9,385 bases of DNA from Streptomycetaceae bacterium (lineage in GTDB: Bacteria; Actinomycetota; Actinomycetes; Nanopelagicales; Nanopelagicaceae): the NCBI GenBank assembly GCA_027488165.1, contig JAIYCF010000138.1:1-9385 (forward strand), in the 5' to 3' direction. The notes below the pieces were generated by a model. It made no database searches. It worked only from the letters and a program-made list of their open reading frames with translations, and was not told the origin of the DNA. The number at the start of each line of letters is the position of its first letter. The first letter of the stretch is position 1. This document shows, piece by piece, positions 1 through 6,367 of the stretch. A program made the translations under genes and the position numbers.

Positions 1-30
1 GTTGCCCGTAGTACCGGAAAGGACATCTAA
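1..30 (+). CDS. rplX: Large-subunit ribosomal protein L24 (uL24), C-terminal end only
   Basis: The first nine codons of the window read VARSTGKDI followed by TAA at 28-30, in frame 1. L24 proteins of actinobacteria typically end in a basic stretch closing with GKDI, and rplX is the gene that normally precedes rplE in the spc operon, so both sequence and position agree. L24 binds 23S rRNA early in 50S assembly. The stop codon shares its last A with the rplE start codon (TAATG), which suggests translational coupling. The rest of the gene lies upstream of the window. The call rests on only nine residues plus synteny. Confidence 0.8.
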   Translation, partial: VARSTGKDI

Positions 31-593
31 TGTCTGCTGATGTCAAAGTAATTCCACGTCTAAAGACTCAGTACCGCGAGGAAATTGTTCCTGCGCTTAC
101 GACTGAGTTCAAGTTTGCAAATGCAATGCAGGTTCCAGGTCTAACCAAGATCGTTGTGAACATGGGTGTTGGCGAAGCTGCTCGTGACTCGAAGTTAATC
201 GAAGGTGCAATCCGCGATCTAACTGCGATCACCGGACAAAAGCCACAGGTAACTAAGGCCCGTCTTTCTATTGCACAGTTCAAGCTTCGTGAAGGTATGC
301 CAATTGGTGCACACGTAACACTTCGCGGTGACCGCATGTGGGAATTCCTAGATCGTCTACTGACACTGGCTTTGCCACGTATCCGTGACTTCCGTGGTTT
401 ATCCCCAAAGCAATTTGATGGAAATGGAAACTACACCTTCGGTCTAACCGAGCAGGTTATGTTCCACGAAATCAATCCAGACTCAGTAGATCGCCAGCGT
501 GGTATGGATATCACTTTGGTTACAACTGCTGCAAACGATGCTGAAGGTCGGGCGCTACTAAAGCACCTGGGCTTCCCGTTCAAGGAGGCTTAA
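30..593 (+). CDS. rplE: Large-subunit ribosomal protein L5 (uL5)
   Basis: This 187-residue protein is full length for L5, which binds 5S rRNA and places it in the central protuberance of the 50S subunit. Recognisable L5 blocks are KIVVNMGVGEA (about residues 40-50), the TGQKPQVTKAR block (68-78), LPRIRDFRG (about 115-123), GNYTFGLTEQ (about 133-142) and the VDRQRGMDIT block near 153-162. The start at 30 overlaps the rplX stop by one base and has an AAAGGA Shine-Dalgarno at 18-23, six bases upstream. In E. coli the spc operon is repressed by S8 binding near the rplE start. I cannot recognise an equivalent site here by eye. The identification is secure. Confidence 0.98.
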   Translation: MSADVKVIPRLKTQYREEIVPALTTEFKFANAMQVPGLTKIVVNMGVGEAARDSKLIEGAIRDLTAITGQKPQVTKARLSIAQFKLREGMPIGAHVTLRGDRMWEFLDRLLTLALPRIRDFRGLSPKQFDGNGNYTFGLTEQVMFHEINPDSVDRQRGMDITLVTTAANDAEGRALLKHLGFPFKEA

Positions 594-596
594 GTC

Positions 597-782
597 ATGG
601 CGAAAACCGGTCTTAAGAACAAGTCCAACGAAACCCCGAAGTTCAAAGTTCGTGGTTACACCCGCTGCCAGCGCTGCGGTCGTCCTCATTCGGTTTACCG
701 CAAGTTCGGCCTATGCCGTATTTGCTTCCGTGAGATGGCACATGCTGGCGAACTTCCAGGTATCACTAAGAGCTCCTGGTAA
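597..782 (+). CDS. rpsZ: Small-subunit ribosomal protein S14, zinc-binding type Z (uS14)
   Basis: This 61-residue protein has the length of the short zinc-binding S14 (RpsN type Z), not the ~100-residue zinc-free form. The zinc ligands are C24, C27, C40 and C43, in the pattern CxxC-x12-CxxC (CQRCG ... CRICF). The C-terminal GITKSSW is the family signature. S14 binds 16S rRNA in the head of the 30S subunit. A strong AAGGAGG at 582-588, inside the last codons of rplE, precedes the ATG by eight bases, and only three bases separate the two genes. Many actinobacteria also carry a zinc-independent paralogue elsewhere, induced on zinc starvation; it is not in this window. Confidence 0.98.
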   Translation: MAKTGLKNKSNETPKFKVRGYTRCQRCGRPHSVYRKFGLCRICFREMAHAGELPGITKSSW

Positions 783-837
783 CAACAACAACGACGTAGG
801 TCCTTAGGGATACCGCGACGAGAAGGGCGATAAGCCA

Positions 838-1236
838 ATGACTATGACCGACCCAATTGCAGACATGCTCACGCGTGTTCGCAATGCAAACTCGGCTCAC
901 CACGAGTCCGTGTCAATGCCGCACTCCAAAATGAAAGAGCACATCGCTGAAATCCTCAAGCGCGAGGGTTACATCGGAAGCTTTGAAATTGCAGATGCTC
1001 CAGTTGGCAAGACTCTTAACATCAGCTTGAAGTACGGACCAAACCGCGAGCGTTCAATCGCCGGTGTCCGTCGTGTTTCCAAGCCTGGTCTACGCGTATA
1101 CGCAAAGAGCACTGCTCTACCTCGCGTACTTGGTGGACTTGGTGTGGCAATCATTTCAACATCAACAGGTTTACTAACTGACAAGCAGTGCGCACAGAAG
1201 GGCGTAGGTGGAGAAGTTCTCGCCTACGTCTGGTAA
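838..1236 (+). CDS. rpsH: Small-subunit ribosomal protein S8 (uS8)
   Basis: This 132-residue S8 binds the central domain of 16S rRNA and is needed for 30S platform assembly. The opening MTMTDPIADMLTRVRNAN and the closing STGLLTDKQCAQKGVGGEVL with terminal AYVW are diagnostic. Two in-frame ATGs are possible, at 838 and 844. A GAAGGG at 822-827 lies 10 bases from the first and 16 from the second, and actinobacterial S8 commonly begins MTMTDPIAD, so 838 is preferred. A spacer of about 55 nt separates it from rpsZ, the longest gap in the ribosomal part of the window. In E. coli S8 is the translational repressor of the spc operon; whether it acts so here is unknown. Confidence 0.98.
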   Translation: MTMTDPIADMLTRVRNANSAHHESVSMPHSKMKEHIAEILKREGYIGSFEIADAPVGKTLNISLKYGPNRERSIAGVRRVSKPGLRVYAKSTALPRVLGGLGVAIISTSTGLLTDKQCAQKGVGGEVLAYVW

Positions 1237-1247
1237 GGGGACCTGTT
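1237..1247 (+). promoter_or_regulatory. Ribosome binding site that fixes the rplF start
   Basis: AAGGGGA at 1235-1241, beginning in the rpsH stop codon, sits six bases before the ATG at 1248. The rplF frame is open further upstream, with an in-frame ATG at 1188 inside rpsH, but L6 proteins start with MSRIGR, so this site and the ATG at 1248 are the true initiation region. Confidence 0.8.
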
Positions 1248-1787
1248 ATGTCACGTATCGGTCGTATGCCAATCGCTGTTCCTGCAGGCGTTGAAGTTTC
1301 AATCGCAGGTCAGAACGTTTCGGTTAAGGGACCAAAGGGTTCACTCTCACTAAACGTTGCTGAACCAATTCAAGTTTCACAAGCAGATGGTGTTATCACC
1401 GTTGCTCGTCCAAATGAAGAGCGTGCTACACGTTCACTTCATGGCCTATCACGCACACTCGTCTCTAACATGGTTACAGGTGTAACAACTGGTTACACAC
1501 TAACTATCGACATCGTCGGTGTTGGTTACCGTGTTGCTGAAAAGGGTAAGGATCTCGAATTCTTGCTCGGATATAGCCACCCAGTTCCATTTGCAGCGCC
1601 AGACGGAATCACTTACAAGGTGGAATCACCAACTAAGTTGCACATCTCTGGAATCGATAAGCAGCTCGTAGGTGAAGTTGCAGCCAAGATTAAGAAACTG
1701 CGTAAAGCAGATCCTTATAAGGGCAAGGGCCTACGTTTGGCAGGCGAAGTTGTTCGCCGTAAGCAAGGAAAGACAGGTAAGAAGTAA
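1248..1787 (+). CDS. rplF: Large-subunit ribosomal protein L6 (uL6)
   Basis: Starting at 1248 this gives 179 residues, the normal L6 length. L6 binds 23S rRNA near the factor-binding centre of the 50S subunit. The family signatures are MSRIGRMPIAVPAGV at the N terminus, GVGYRV in the middle, and near the C terminus a DPYKGKGLRLAGE block followed by a basic VRRKQGKTGKK tail. The two halves are the duplicated L6 fold. An upstream in-frame ATG at 1188 would add 20 residues read out of rpsH and is rejected. The stop TAA shares a base with the rplR ATG (TAATG at 1785-1789). Confidence 0.98.
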   Translation: MSRIGRMPIAVPAGVEVSIAGQNVSVKGPKGSLSLNVAEPIQVSQADGVITVARPNEERATRSLHGLSRTLVSNMVTGVTTGYTLTIDIVGVGYRVAEKGKDLEFLLGYSHPVPFAAPDGITYKVESPTKLHISGIDKQLVGEVAAKIKKLRKADPYKGKGLRLAGEVVRRKQGKTGKK

Positions 1788-2164
1788 TGGCAATCGGTGT
1801 AAAAGTCCGCAAGGGGTCAGCAACTAATGCTCGCGCCCGTCGTCACTTCCGCGTCCGCAAGAAGGTCTCTGGCACTCCTGCGCGTCCACGTCTAGTCGTT
1901 TCTCGCTCTGCACGTCATCTCTTCGTACAGATCATTGATGACACACAAGGTAAGACTTTGGCTTATGCATCAACAATGGAAGAAGCTCTTCGCAAGTCAA
2001 CTGGCGATAAGACTGCAAAGTCTCGCGAAATTGGCGCGTTGATTGCAAAGCGTGGAAAGGATGCCGGTATCTCTACCGTTGTATTCGACCGCGCAGGAAA
2101 TAAGTACACAGGTCGTATCGCAGCACTTGCTGATAGTGCACGAGAGAACGGATTGGAGTTCTAA
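1787..2164 (+). CDS. rplR: Large-subunit ribosomal protein L18 (uL18)
   Basis: This 125-residue L18 binds 5S rRNA together with L5 and L25 in the central protuberance. The recognisable parts are the basic N-terminal segment with RARRHFRVRKK (about residues 16-26), the GTPARPRLVVSRS block (about 29-41) followed by HLFVQIIDD, and the closing VVFDRAGNKYTGRIAALAD segment. The start overlaps the rplF stop by one base. The only upstream purine-rich match (AAGGAAAG at 1765-1772) lies rather far away, so re-initiation by ribosomes finishing rplF is likely. The stop also overlaps the next start by one base. Confidence 0.98.
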   Translation: MAIGVKVRKGSATNARARRHFRVRKKVSGTPARPRLVVSRSARHLFVQIIDDTQGKTLAYASTMEEALRKSTGDKTAKSREIGALIAKRGKDAGISTVVFDRAGNKYTGRIAALADSARENGLEF

Positions 2165-2793
2165 TGGCTGAAAATCCAACAACCGCAACTGCACCAGATA
2201 ACAAGGGCGCTGAAAAGGGCCGTGGCCGCGGAAATGGCGAACGCCGTGAACGTCGCGACGATCGTGAAAAGGACAAGTCTCCATACATGGAGCGCGTTGT
2301 TTTCATCAACCGTGTATCTAAAGTTGTTAAGGGTGGACGTCGTTTCTCATTCACCGCACTAGTAGTTGTCGGCGACGGCAATGGCACAGTCGGTATTGGT
2401 TACGGAAAGTCTAAGGAAGTTCCACAAGCGATCGCTAAGGCTGTCGAAGAAGCAAAGAAGTCATTCTTCGTAGTCCCACGTATCCAAGGAACAGTTCCTC
2501 ACCCAGTACAAGGTGAAACAGCAGCTGGCGTAGTTCTTCTTCGCCCAGCAAGCCCAGGTACCGGAGTTATCGCCGGTGGCCCAATTCGTGCAGTACTCGA
2601 ATGTGCTGGCATCTCAGATGTATTGACCAAGTCACTCGGATCAAACAATGCAATCAACATGGTTCACGCAACCGTTGCTGCACTAAAGATGCTCGAGTCA
2701 CCAGCAGCAATCGCTGCTCGTCGTGGTCGTCCACTAGAAGATGTTGCACCTGCAGCAATTATCCGCGCTTCACAGATGACAGTTGGTGCCTAA
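2164..2793 (+). CDS. rpsE: Small-subunit ribosomal protein S5 (uS5), with charged N-terminal extension
   Basis: This 209-residue S5 sits at the mRNA entry and decoding side of the 30S subunit and contributes to translational fidelity. After a low-complexity, charged extension (residues 1-40, rich in G, R, E, D and K) comes the double-stranded-RNA-binding-like S5 N-terminal domain, with FINRVSKVVKGGRRFSF at about 47-63 and VGIGYGKSKEVP at 76-87. The C-terminal domain covers about 115-185. Residue count exceeds the ~166 of E. coli because of the extension; such extensions are usual in actinobacterial S5. GGAG at 2155-2158 lies five bases before the ATG, which itself overlaps the rplR stop. Confidence 0.98.
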   Translation: MAENPTTATAPDNKGAEKGRGRGNGERRERRDDREKDKSPYMERVVFINRVSKVVKGGRRFSFTALVVVGDGNGTVGIGYGKSKEVPQAIAKAVEEAKKSFFVVPRIQGTVPHPVQGETAAGVVLLRPASPGTGVIAGGPIRAVLECAGISDVLTKSLGSNNAINMVHATVAALKMLESPAAIAARRGRPLEDVAPAAIIRASQMTVGA

Positions 2794-2975
2794 TGCCACG
2801 TTTAAAAGTAACTCAAATTAAATCTAAGGTCGGTAACAAGCCTGAGATTCGCGAGACCTTGCGTTCACTTGGTCTAAAGCGCATCAACGATGTTGTCGTC
2901 AAAGAAGATCGTCCAGAAATTCGTGGCATGGTGTACGCAGCACGCCACTTGATCAAGGTTGAGGAGGTCGAATAA
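2793..2975 (+). CDS. rpmD: Large-subunit ribosomal protein L30 (uL30)
   Basis: This 60-residue protein is the usual size of bacterial L30, a 23S rRNA-binding 50S protein encoded between S5 and L15. It begins MPRLKVTQIKSKVG and contains TLRSLGLKRINDVV (about 22-35) and RGMVYAARHLIKVEE near the end, all characteristic. The frame is open upstream into rpsE (an in-frame ATG exists at 2601), but the start at 2793 is the only one giving an L30 N terminus; it overlaps the rpsE stop by one base (TAATG). There is no clear Shine-Dalgarno just upstream, so translation probably depends on coupling to rpsE. Confidence 0.97.
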   Translation: MPRLKVTQIKSKVGNKPEIRETLRSLGLKRINDVVVKEDRPEIRGMVYAARHLIKVEEVE

Positions 2976-2977
2976 AG

Positions 2978-3418
2978 ATGACGCTAAAACTTCATCACCT
3001 TCGTCCAGCCCCAGGTGCAAAGAAAGCTAAGACCCGTAAAGGTCGCGGTGAAGCATCAAAGGGTAAGACCGCCGGTCGCGGTGGCAAGGGAACTCATGCA
3101 CGTAACACTGTTCGCCCAGGTTTTGAGGGTGGCCAGCTTCCGTTGGTAATGCGTTTGCCTAAGCTTCGTGGCTTTAAGAACCCAGCACGTATTGAGTACC
3201 AAGCAGTTAACGTTGCAACAATTAACGATCTCTTCCCTAAGGGTGGAGATGTAACAGTTGCAGATCTAATCGCAAAGGGCGCAGTGCGCGATAGCTTGCC
3301 TGTGAAGGTTCTTGGCAATGGCGATATCGCCGTCAAGGTATCTGTAACAGCACATGCATTCTCAGCATCAGCAGTTGAAAAGATTGCTGCCGCTGGTGGT
3401 TCAACCAAGGTTCTCTAA
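2978..3418 (+). CDS. rplO: Large-subunit ribosomal protein L15 (uL15)
   Basis: This 146-residue L15 is a late-assembly 50S protein that contacts several 23S rRNA domains. It opens MTLKLHHLRPAPGAKKA and has the glycine- and arginine-rich block with RKGRG and GKTAGRGGKG (about 20-38). FEGGQLPLVMRLPKLRGFKN (about 49-68) is diagnostic. The C-terminal globular domain ends in a short TKVL tail. A strong GAGGAGGT at 2961-2968, within the last codons of rpmD, precedes the ATG by nine bases, and the two genes are two bases apart. A six-base-pair A/T-rich hairpin overlaps its stop codon. Confidence 0.98.
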   Translation: MTLKLHHLRPAPGAKKAKTRKGRGEASKGKTAGRGGKGTHARNTVRPGFEGGQLPLVMRLPKLRGFKNPARIEYQAVNVATINDLFPKGGDVTVADLIAKGAVRDSLPVKVLGNGDIAVKVSVTAHAFSASAVEKIAAAGGSTKVL

Positions 3419-3429
3419 GGTTTCTTAGA
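3414..3429 (+). repeat. Small inverted repeat over the rplO stop codon
   Basis: TCTAAG at 3414-3419 pairs with CTTAGA at 3424-3429 around a four-base loop (GTTT), giving a six-base-pair stem that contains the rplO stop codon. It is followed by an A-run, not a T-run, so it is not a + strand intrinsic terminator. It could mildly hinder readthrough or ribosome sliding before secY, or be chance. Confidence 0.3.
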
Positions 3430-3456
3430 AAAATACTTAGCTAGTTTGATTTGATA

Positions 3457-3470
3457 GAGGGAGAAGATTG
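3457..3470 (+). promoter_or_regulatory. Ribosome binding site that fixes the secY start
   Basis: GAGGGAG at 3457-3463 lies seven bases before the ATG at 3471 and only four before the in-frame TTG at 3468. The spacing favours ATG, which gives the MLSAF N terminus usual for actinobacterial SecY. Confidence 0.75.
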
Positions 3471-4766
3471 ATGCTTTCAGCATTTGGAATGGCTTTTAAG
3501 ACACCAGATCTGCGCAAGAAGATCTTCTTCACTCTTTCAATCATGGCTCTGTTCCGCTTCGGTTCAGTCGTCCCAACTCCTGGCGTTTCATACACAGCAG
3601 TTCAGACATGTCTTGACCAAGTTCAAACAGGTGGCCTCTTTGGTTTGATCAACTTGTTCTCTGGTGGAGCGCTAATTCAGCTCTCTGTCTTTGCACTCGG
3701 CATCATGCCTTACATCACCAGCTCGATCATTATTCAACTTCTTACAGTTGTTATTCCACGCTTTGAAACTCTTAAGAAAGAGGGACAATCTGGAACAGCT
3801 AAGTTAACTCAGTACACCCGTTATCTAACAATTGGTTTAGCAGTTCTTCAATCAACAGGTTTGGTTGCAGTTGCTCGTACACCAGGTCGTTTGATCTCAG
3901 GCTGTAACGAAGCGATCATTCCTGATACTTCATGGCAGCGCATTGCAACGATGATCATCGTTATGACTGCCGGAACTTCAGTAATCATGTGGCTCGGCGA
4001 GCTCATCACTGATCGCGGTATCGGTAACGGTATGTCTATCTTGATCTTCACATCTATCGCAGCAAGCTTCCCTGGCCAACTTTGGAGCATCCGTGTTCAA
4101 AAGGGTCTCTTCGCATTCCTCGTTGTTCTAGCGGTCGGAATCGCAGTTGTTGCAGCGGTTGTATTCGTTGAACAAGCGCAACGACGTATTCCTGTGCAGT
4201 ATGCAAAGCGCATGGTTGGTCGTCAGGCTTACGGCGGAACAAGCACCTATATTCCAATCAAGGTGAACCAGGCTGGTGTTATTCCGGTTATCTTCGCTTC
4301 ATCACTTCTCTACATTCCATCTTTGATCGTTAACTTCACCAATAGCCAAGCAGCATGGGCAGTATGGGTTTCTCGTAACCTCGTAAATGGCGATAACGTC
4401 TTTTATGTAACTGCGTACTCTGCGCTAATTATCTTCTTCACATACTTCTATGTAGCGATTACCTTTAATCCAGATGAAGTTGCTGACAATATGAAGAAGT
4501 ACGGCGGATTTATTCCAGGCATCCGTGCCGGTCGCCCAACTTCTGAATACTTGCAATACGTTCTCTCACGTATTACAGCGCCAGGTTCGCTATACCTTGC
4601 ACTCGTTGCGATTATTCCAATCGGTGCACTTATCGTCTTCGGTGCAACTCAGAACTTCCCATTCGGCGGAACCGCGATCCTGATCGTTGTTGGCGTTGGT
4701 CTCGATACTGCAAAGCAGATCGAAAGCCAGTTGCAGCAGCGTTCATATGAGGGGTTCTTGCGCTAA
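3471..4766 (+). CDS. secY: Preprotein translocase channel subunit SecY
   Basis: This 431-residue, strongly hydrophobic protein is the pore of the SecYEG channel, which moves unfolded proteins across the cytoplasmic membrane with SecA and inserts membrane proteins. About ten membrane segments are visible, the first near residues 17-37. The plug and second-helix region runs GGLFGLINLFSGGALIQ then LSVFALGIMPYITSSIII (about 54-88). GNGMSILIF is at 186-194. The cytoplasmic C4 loop with QRRIPVQYAKR is at 237-247. The C5 loop NPDEVADNMKKYGGFIPGIR (333-352) contains the conserved Arg, here R352, needed for SecA-driven transport. It is separated from rplO by 52 nt and overlaps adk by one base. Confidence 0.98.
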   Translation: MLSAFGMAFKTPDLRKKIFFTLSIMALFRFGSVVPTPGVSYTAVQTCLDQVQTGGLFGLINLFSGGALIQLSVFALGIMPYITSSIIIQLLTVVIPRFETLKKEGQSGTAKLTQYTRYLTIGLAVLQSTGLVAVARTPGRLISGCNEAIIPDTSWQRIATMIIVMTAGTSVIMWLGELITDRGIGNGMSILIFTSIAASFPGQLWSIRVQKGLFAFLVVLAVGIAVVAAVVFVEQAQRRIPVQYAKRMVGRQAYGGTSTYIPIKVNQAGVIPVIFASSLLYIPSLIVNFTNSQAAWAVWVSRNLVNGDNVFYVTAYSALIIFFTYFYVAITFNPDEVADNMKKYGGFIPGIRAGRPTSEYLQYVLSRITAPGSLYLALVAIIPIGALIVFGATQNFPFGGTAILIVVGVGLDTAKQIESQLQQRSYEGFLR

Positions 4767-5401
4767 TGCGTTTAATCCTGGTTGGACCACCAGGTGCTGG
4801 AAAAGGAACACAAGCTCAATTCCTATCTGCACACTATTCAATTCCACATATTTCTACTGGCGATATCTTCCGCGCTAATTTGAAAGCTGGAACTGATTTA
4901 GGAAATCAAGCAAAAGCATTTATGGATCGCGGCGAACTCGTTCCTGATTCAATTACCAACGATATGGTTAAAGATCGTTTAACCCATGGAGATGTTGCCA
5001 ACGGCTTTCTCCTAGATGGTTATCCGCGCAACGTTGCACAAGCTGAAGTACTTCGCGCATTTCTTGCAGAAGCCAAGACTCCCTTGCAAGCAGCGCTCGA
5101 ACTTTCAATCGCGGCAGGTGAAATCATCAAACGTCTATCTTCTCGTCGCACCTGTCGTGGATGCGGTGCATCCAATGAGGCAGGAGCCACCAACTGCTCT
5201 TCTTGCAGCGGCACAGATCTTTATCAACGTGAAGACGATAAAGAAGAGGTTATTGCGCGACGCCTTGAGGTTTACGAGGAGCAGACCGCACCAATTATCT
5301 CGTTCTATCGCTCAGAGGGCCTTTTAATCACAATTCCAGCAGTCGGAACCGTTGCTGAAATTACCGAGCATGCAATTACCGCGCTCGGTCGCTTATCCTA
5401 A
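4766..5401 (+). CDS. adk: Adenylate kinase with a four-cysteine zinc-type LID
   Basis: Adenylate kinase interconverts ATP + AMP and 2 ADP in the cytoplasm. The 211-residue chain shows the Walker A loop GPPGAGKGTQ (7-16), the nucleotide-binding TGDIFR (31-36), the AMP-binding DGYPRN (84-89), the LID border KRLSSRRTC (122-130) and YQREDD (153-158), and the IARRLEVY arginines (163-170). In the LID, C130, C133, C144 and C147 form a CxxC-x10-CxxC set, expected to bind structural zinc as in Bacillus-type enzymes. The loop between the pairs is shorter than the 16 residues typical of those enzymes. GAGGGG at 4749-4754 serves as Shine-Dalgarno. Its place between secY and map is the classical one. Confidence 0.97.
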   Translation: MRLILVGPPGAGKGTQAQFLSAHYSIPHISTGDIFRANLKAGTDLGNQAKAFMDRGELVPDSITNDMVKDRLTHGDVANGFLLDGYPRNVAQAEVLRAFLAEAKTPLQAALELSIAAGEIIKRLSSRRTCRGCGASNEAGATNCSSCSGTDLYQREDDKEEVIARRLEVYEEQTAPIISFYRSEGLLITIPAVGTVAEITEHAITALGRLS

Positions 5402-5414
5402 TTAAAGTTATCTC

Positions 5415-6227
5415 ATGGCGATCCAGATAAAGACCCTTGAACAGCTAAAGGTTATGCGCCGTGCCGGTTTAGTGGTCGCCGAGATTCATCAAGCGATACG
5501 TTCCGCTATTAAGCCCGGAATGACAACCAGTGCGCTCGATGCGGTTGCAGCTGCCTGCATTAAGCGAAATGGTGCGACTCCTAACTTCCTTAACTATCAC
5601 GGTTTTCCCGCAACGATCTGCGTTTCTGTTAATGAAGAAATCGTTCACGGTATCCCTGGCGATCGCATTATTAACGATGGAGATCTAGTCTCAATTGATT
5701 GCGGTGCAATTGTTGATGGTTGGCATGGAGATGCGGCTTTCTCAGTCGGTGTTGGTACCGTCAACTTACAAGATCAAAAACTAATGGATGTTTGTGAAGA
5801 ATCAATGTGGCGCGGAATAGCTGCGGGCAAAGTTGGTGGTCGCCTAACTGATATCAGCGCCGCTATTGAAAGTTATATTGATTCGCAAGGTAAGTACGGA
5901 ATCTTGCAGGAGTACGGTGGGCACGGTATCGGCACTGAGATGCATCAAGAGCCGCATGTTTTAAACTTTGGAAAAGGTGGAAACGGCCCCGAGCTAATTG
6001 TTGGGATGGCACTCGCCATCGAACCGATGATTACTCGCGGAACTCATAAGACAAAAGTTTTGGGCGATGATTGGACTGTTGTTTCGCAAGATAAATCTCG
6101 TGGTGCGCACTTCGAGCATTCATATGCACTTTTGCCAGATGGAAAGCCATTTGTTCTGACCGCGCCAGATGGGGGACGAGCAAAACTTGCTTCCCTTGGC
6201 GTTGAAGTTTCAGACCTGCTTTCCTAA
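5415..6227 (+). CDS. map: Type I methionine aminopeptidase
   Basis: This enzyme removes the initiator methionine from nascent proteins when the second residue is small. The 270-residue protein has all five metal ligands of the pita-bread fold: D95 and D106 (in SIDCG and WHGDA), H170 (GGHGIG), E203 (AIEPM) and E234 (HFEHS). The substrate-side histidines are H79 (VHGIP) and H177 (MHQEP). There is no N-terminal zinc-finger extension, so it is the compact bacterial form. It starts 13 bases after adk, and no strong Shine-Dalgarno is visible (only TAAAG at 5403-5407). It is the last gene of the spc cluster here. Actinobacteria often have a second map elsewhere. Confidence 0.97.
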   Translation: MAIQIKTLEQLKVMRRAGLVVAEIHQAIRSAIKPGMTTSALDAVAAACIKRNGATPNFLNYHGFPATICVSVNEEIVHGIPGDRIINDGDLVSIDCGAIVDGWHGDAAFSVGVGTVNLQDQKLMDVCEESMWRGIAAGKVGGRLTDISAAIESYIDSQGKYGILQEYGGHGIGTEMHQEPHVLNFGKGGNGPELIVGMALAIEPMITRGTHKTKVLGDDWTVVSQDKSRGAHFEHSYALLPDGKPFVLTAPDGGRAKLASLGVEVSDLLS

Positions 6228-6246
6228 CGCTCAAATTTCGAGAGCG
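6228..6246 (+). repeat. Inverted repeat just after the map stop codon (weak terminator candidate)
   Basis: CGCTC at 6228-6232 is complementary to GAGCG at 6242-6246, with a nine-base loop. It begins directly after the map stop codon, where the spc transcript would be expected to end. The stem is only five base pairs and no T-run follows, so it is not a convincing intrinsic terminator. It may be a 3'-end stabiliser, part of a factor-dependent end, or chance. Confidence 0.3.
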
Positions 6247-6247
6247 A

Positions 6248-6367
6248 GTGTCTGACCTCACAAATTATGGTCAAAACGTTATCAAAATTGCTTTACCTAC
6301 CACTAACTAGCGCATAGCCTTTCTCAAATCCCATCCCTCGTGGGCTAACTCTTAAAGGAGAGTCTTG
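6248..6367 (+). promoter_or_regulatory. Intergenic region expected to hold the tctCBA promoter and 5' leader
   Basis: This is the main part of the only substantial non-coding gap, between housekeeping map and an unrelated transporter operon, so a promoter is expected here. No consensus pair stands out. The best weak fit I see is CTCACA at 6257-6262 and TATCAA at 6280-6285, 17 bases apart (each 4 of 6 matches to the vegetative consensus). TCAAAA occurs twice, at 6271-6276 and 6282-6287, with an 11-base period, on the same face of the helix, and could be an operator. The leader then has a short CCCA/TGGG inverted repeat (6330-6333 with 6341-6344) and the ribosome binding site. Confidence 0.35.
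6354..6367 (+). promoter_or_regulatory. Strong ribosome binding site that fixes the tctC start
   Basis: AAAGGAGAG at 6354-6362 is among the best Shine-Dalgarno matches in the window. The ATG at 6368 is seven bases after GGAG; an in-frame TTG at 6365 is only four bases away and is less likely. The strength fits a binding protein made in large amounts. Confidence 0.8.

Noticed and set aside
1188..1247. Longer rplF start at the in-frame ATG at 1188
   Set aside because: It would add 20 residues read through the end of rpsH, and L6 proteins begin MSRIGR, which matches the ATG at 1248 with its own ribosome binding site.
1997..2387. Two overlapping minus-strand open frames over rplR/rpsE
   Set aside because: They lie opposite strongly conserved ribosomal genes and show no family motif; the same applies to the other minus-strand frames in the window.
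2601..2792. Extended reading frame upstream of rpmD
   Set aside because: It overlaps rpsE in another frame and its translation is cysteine- and serine-rich with no L30 similarity; only the part from 2793 is real.
3468..3470. TTG start for secY
   Set aside because: It is only four bases from the Shine-Dalgarno, while the next codon is ATG at better spacing and gives the usual N terminus.
3419..3470. Separate promoter or terminator in the rplO-secY gap
   Set aside because: The gap is AT-rich with TTGAT-like words, but no -35/-10 pair at proper spacing, and the hairpin is followed by A, not T; secY is most simply part of the same transcript.
4687..4878. Small + strand open frame across the secY/adk junction
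   Set aside because: It is an out-of-frame shadow of two well-supported genes and resembles nothing.
6365..6367. TTG start for tctC
   Set aside because: The adjacent ATG has better spacing from AAAGGAGAG and gives a normal signal peptide start.
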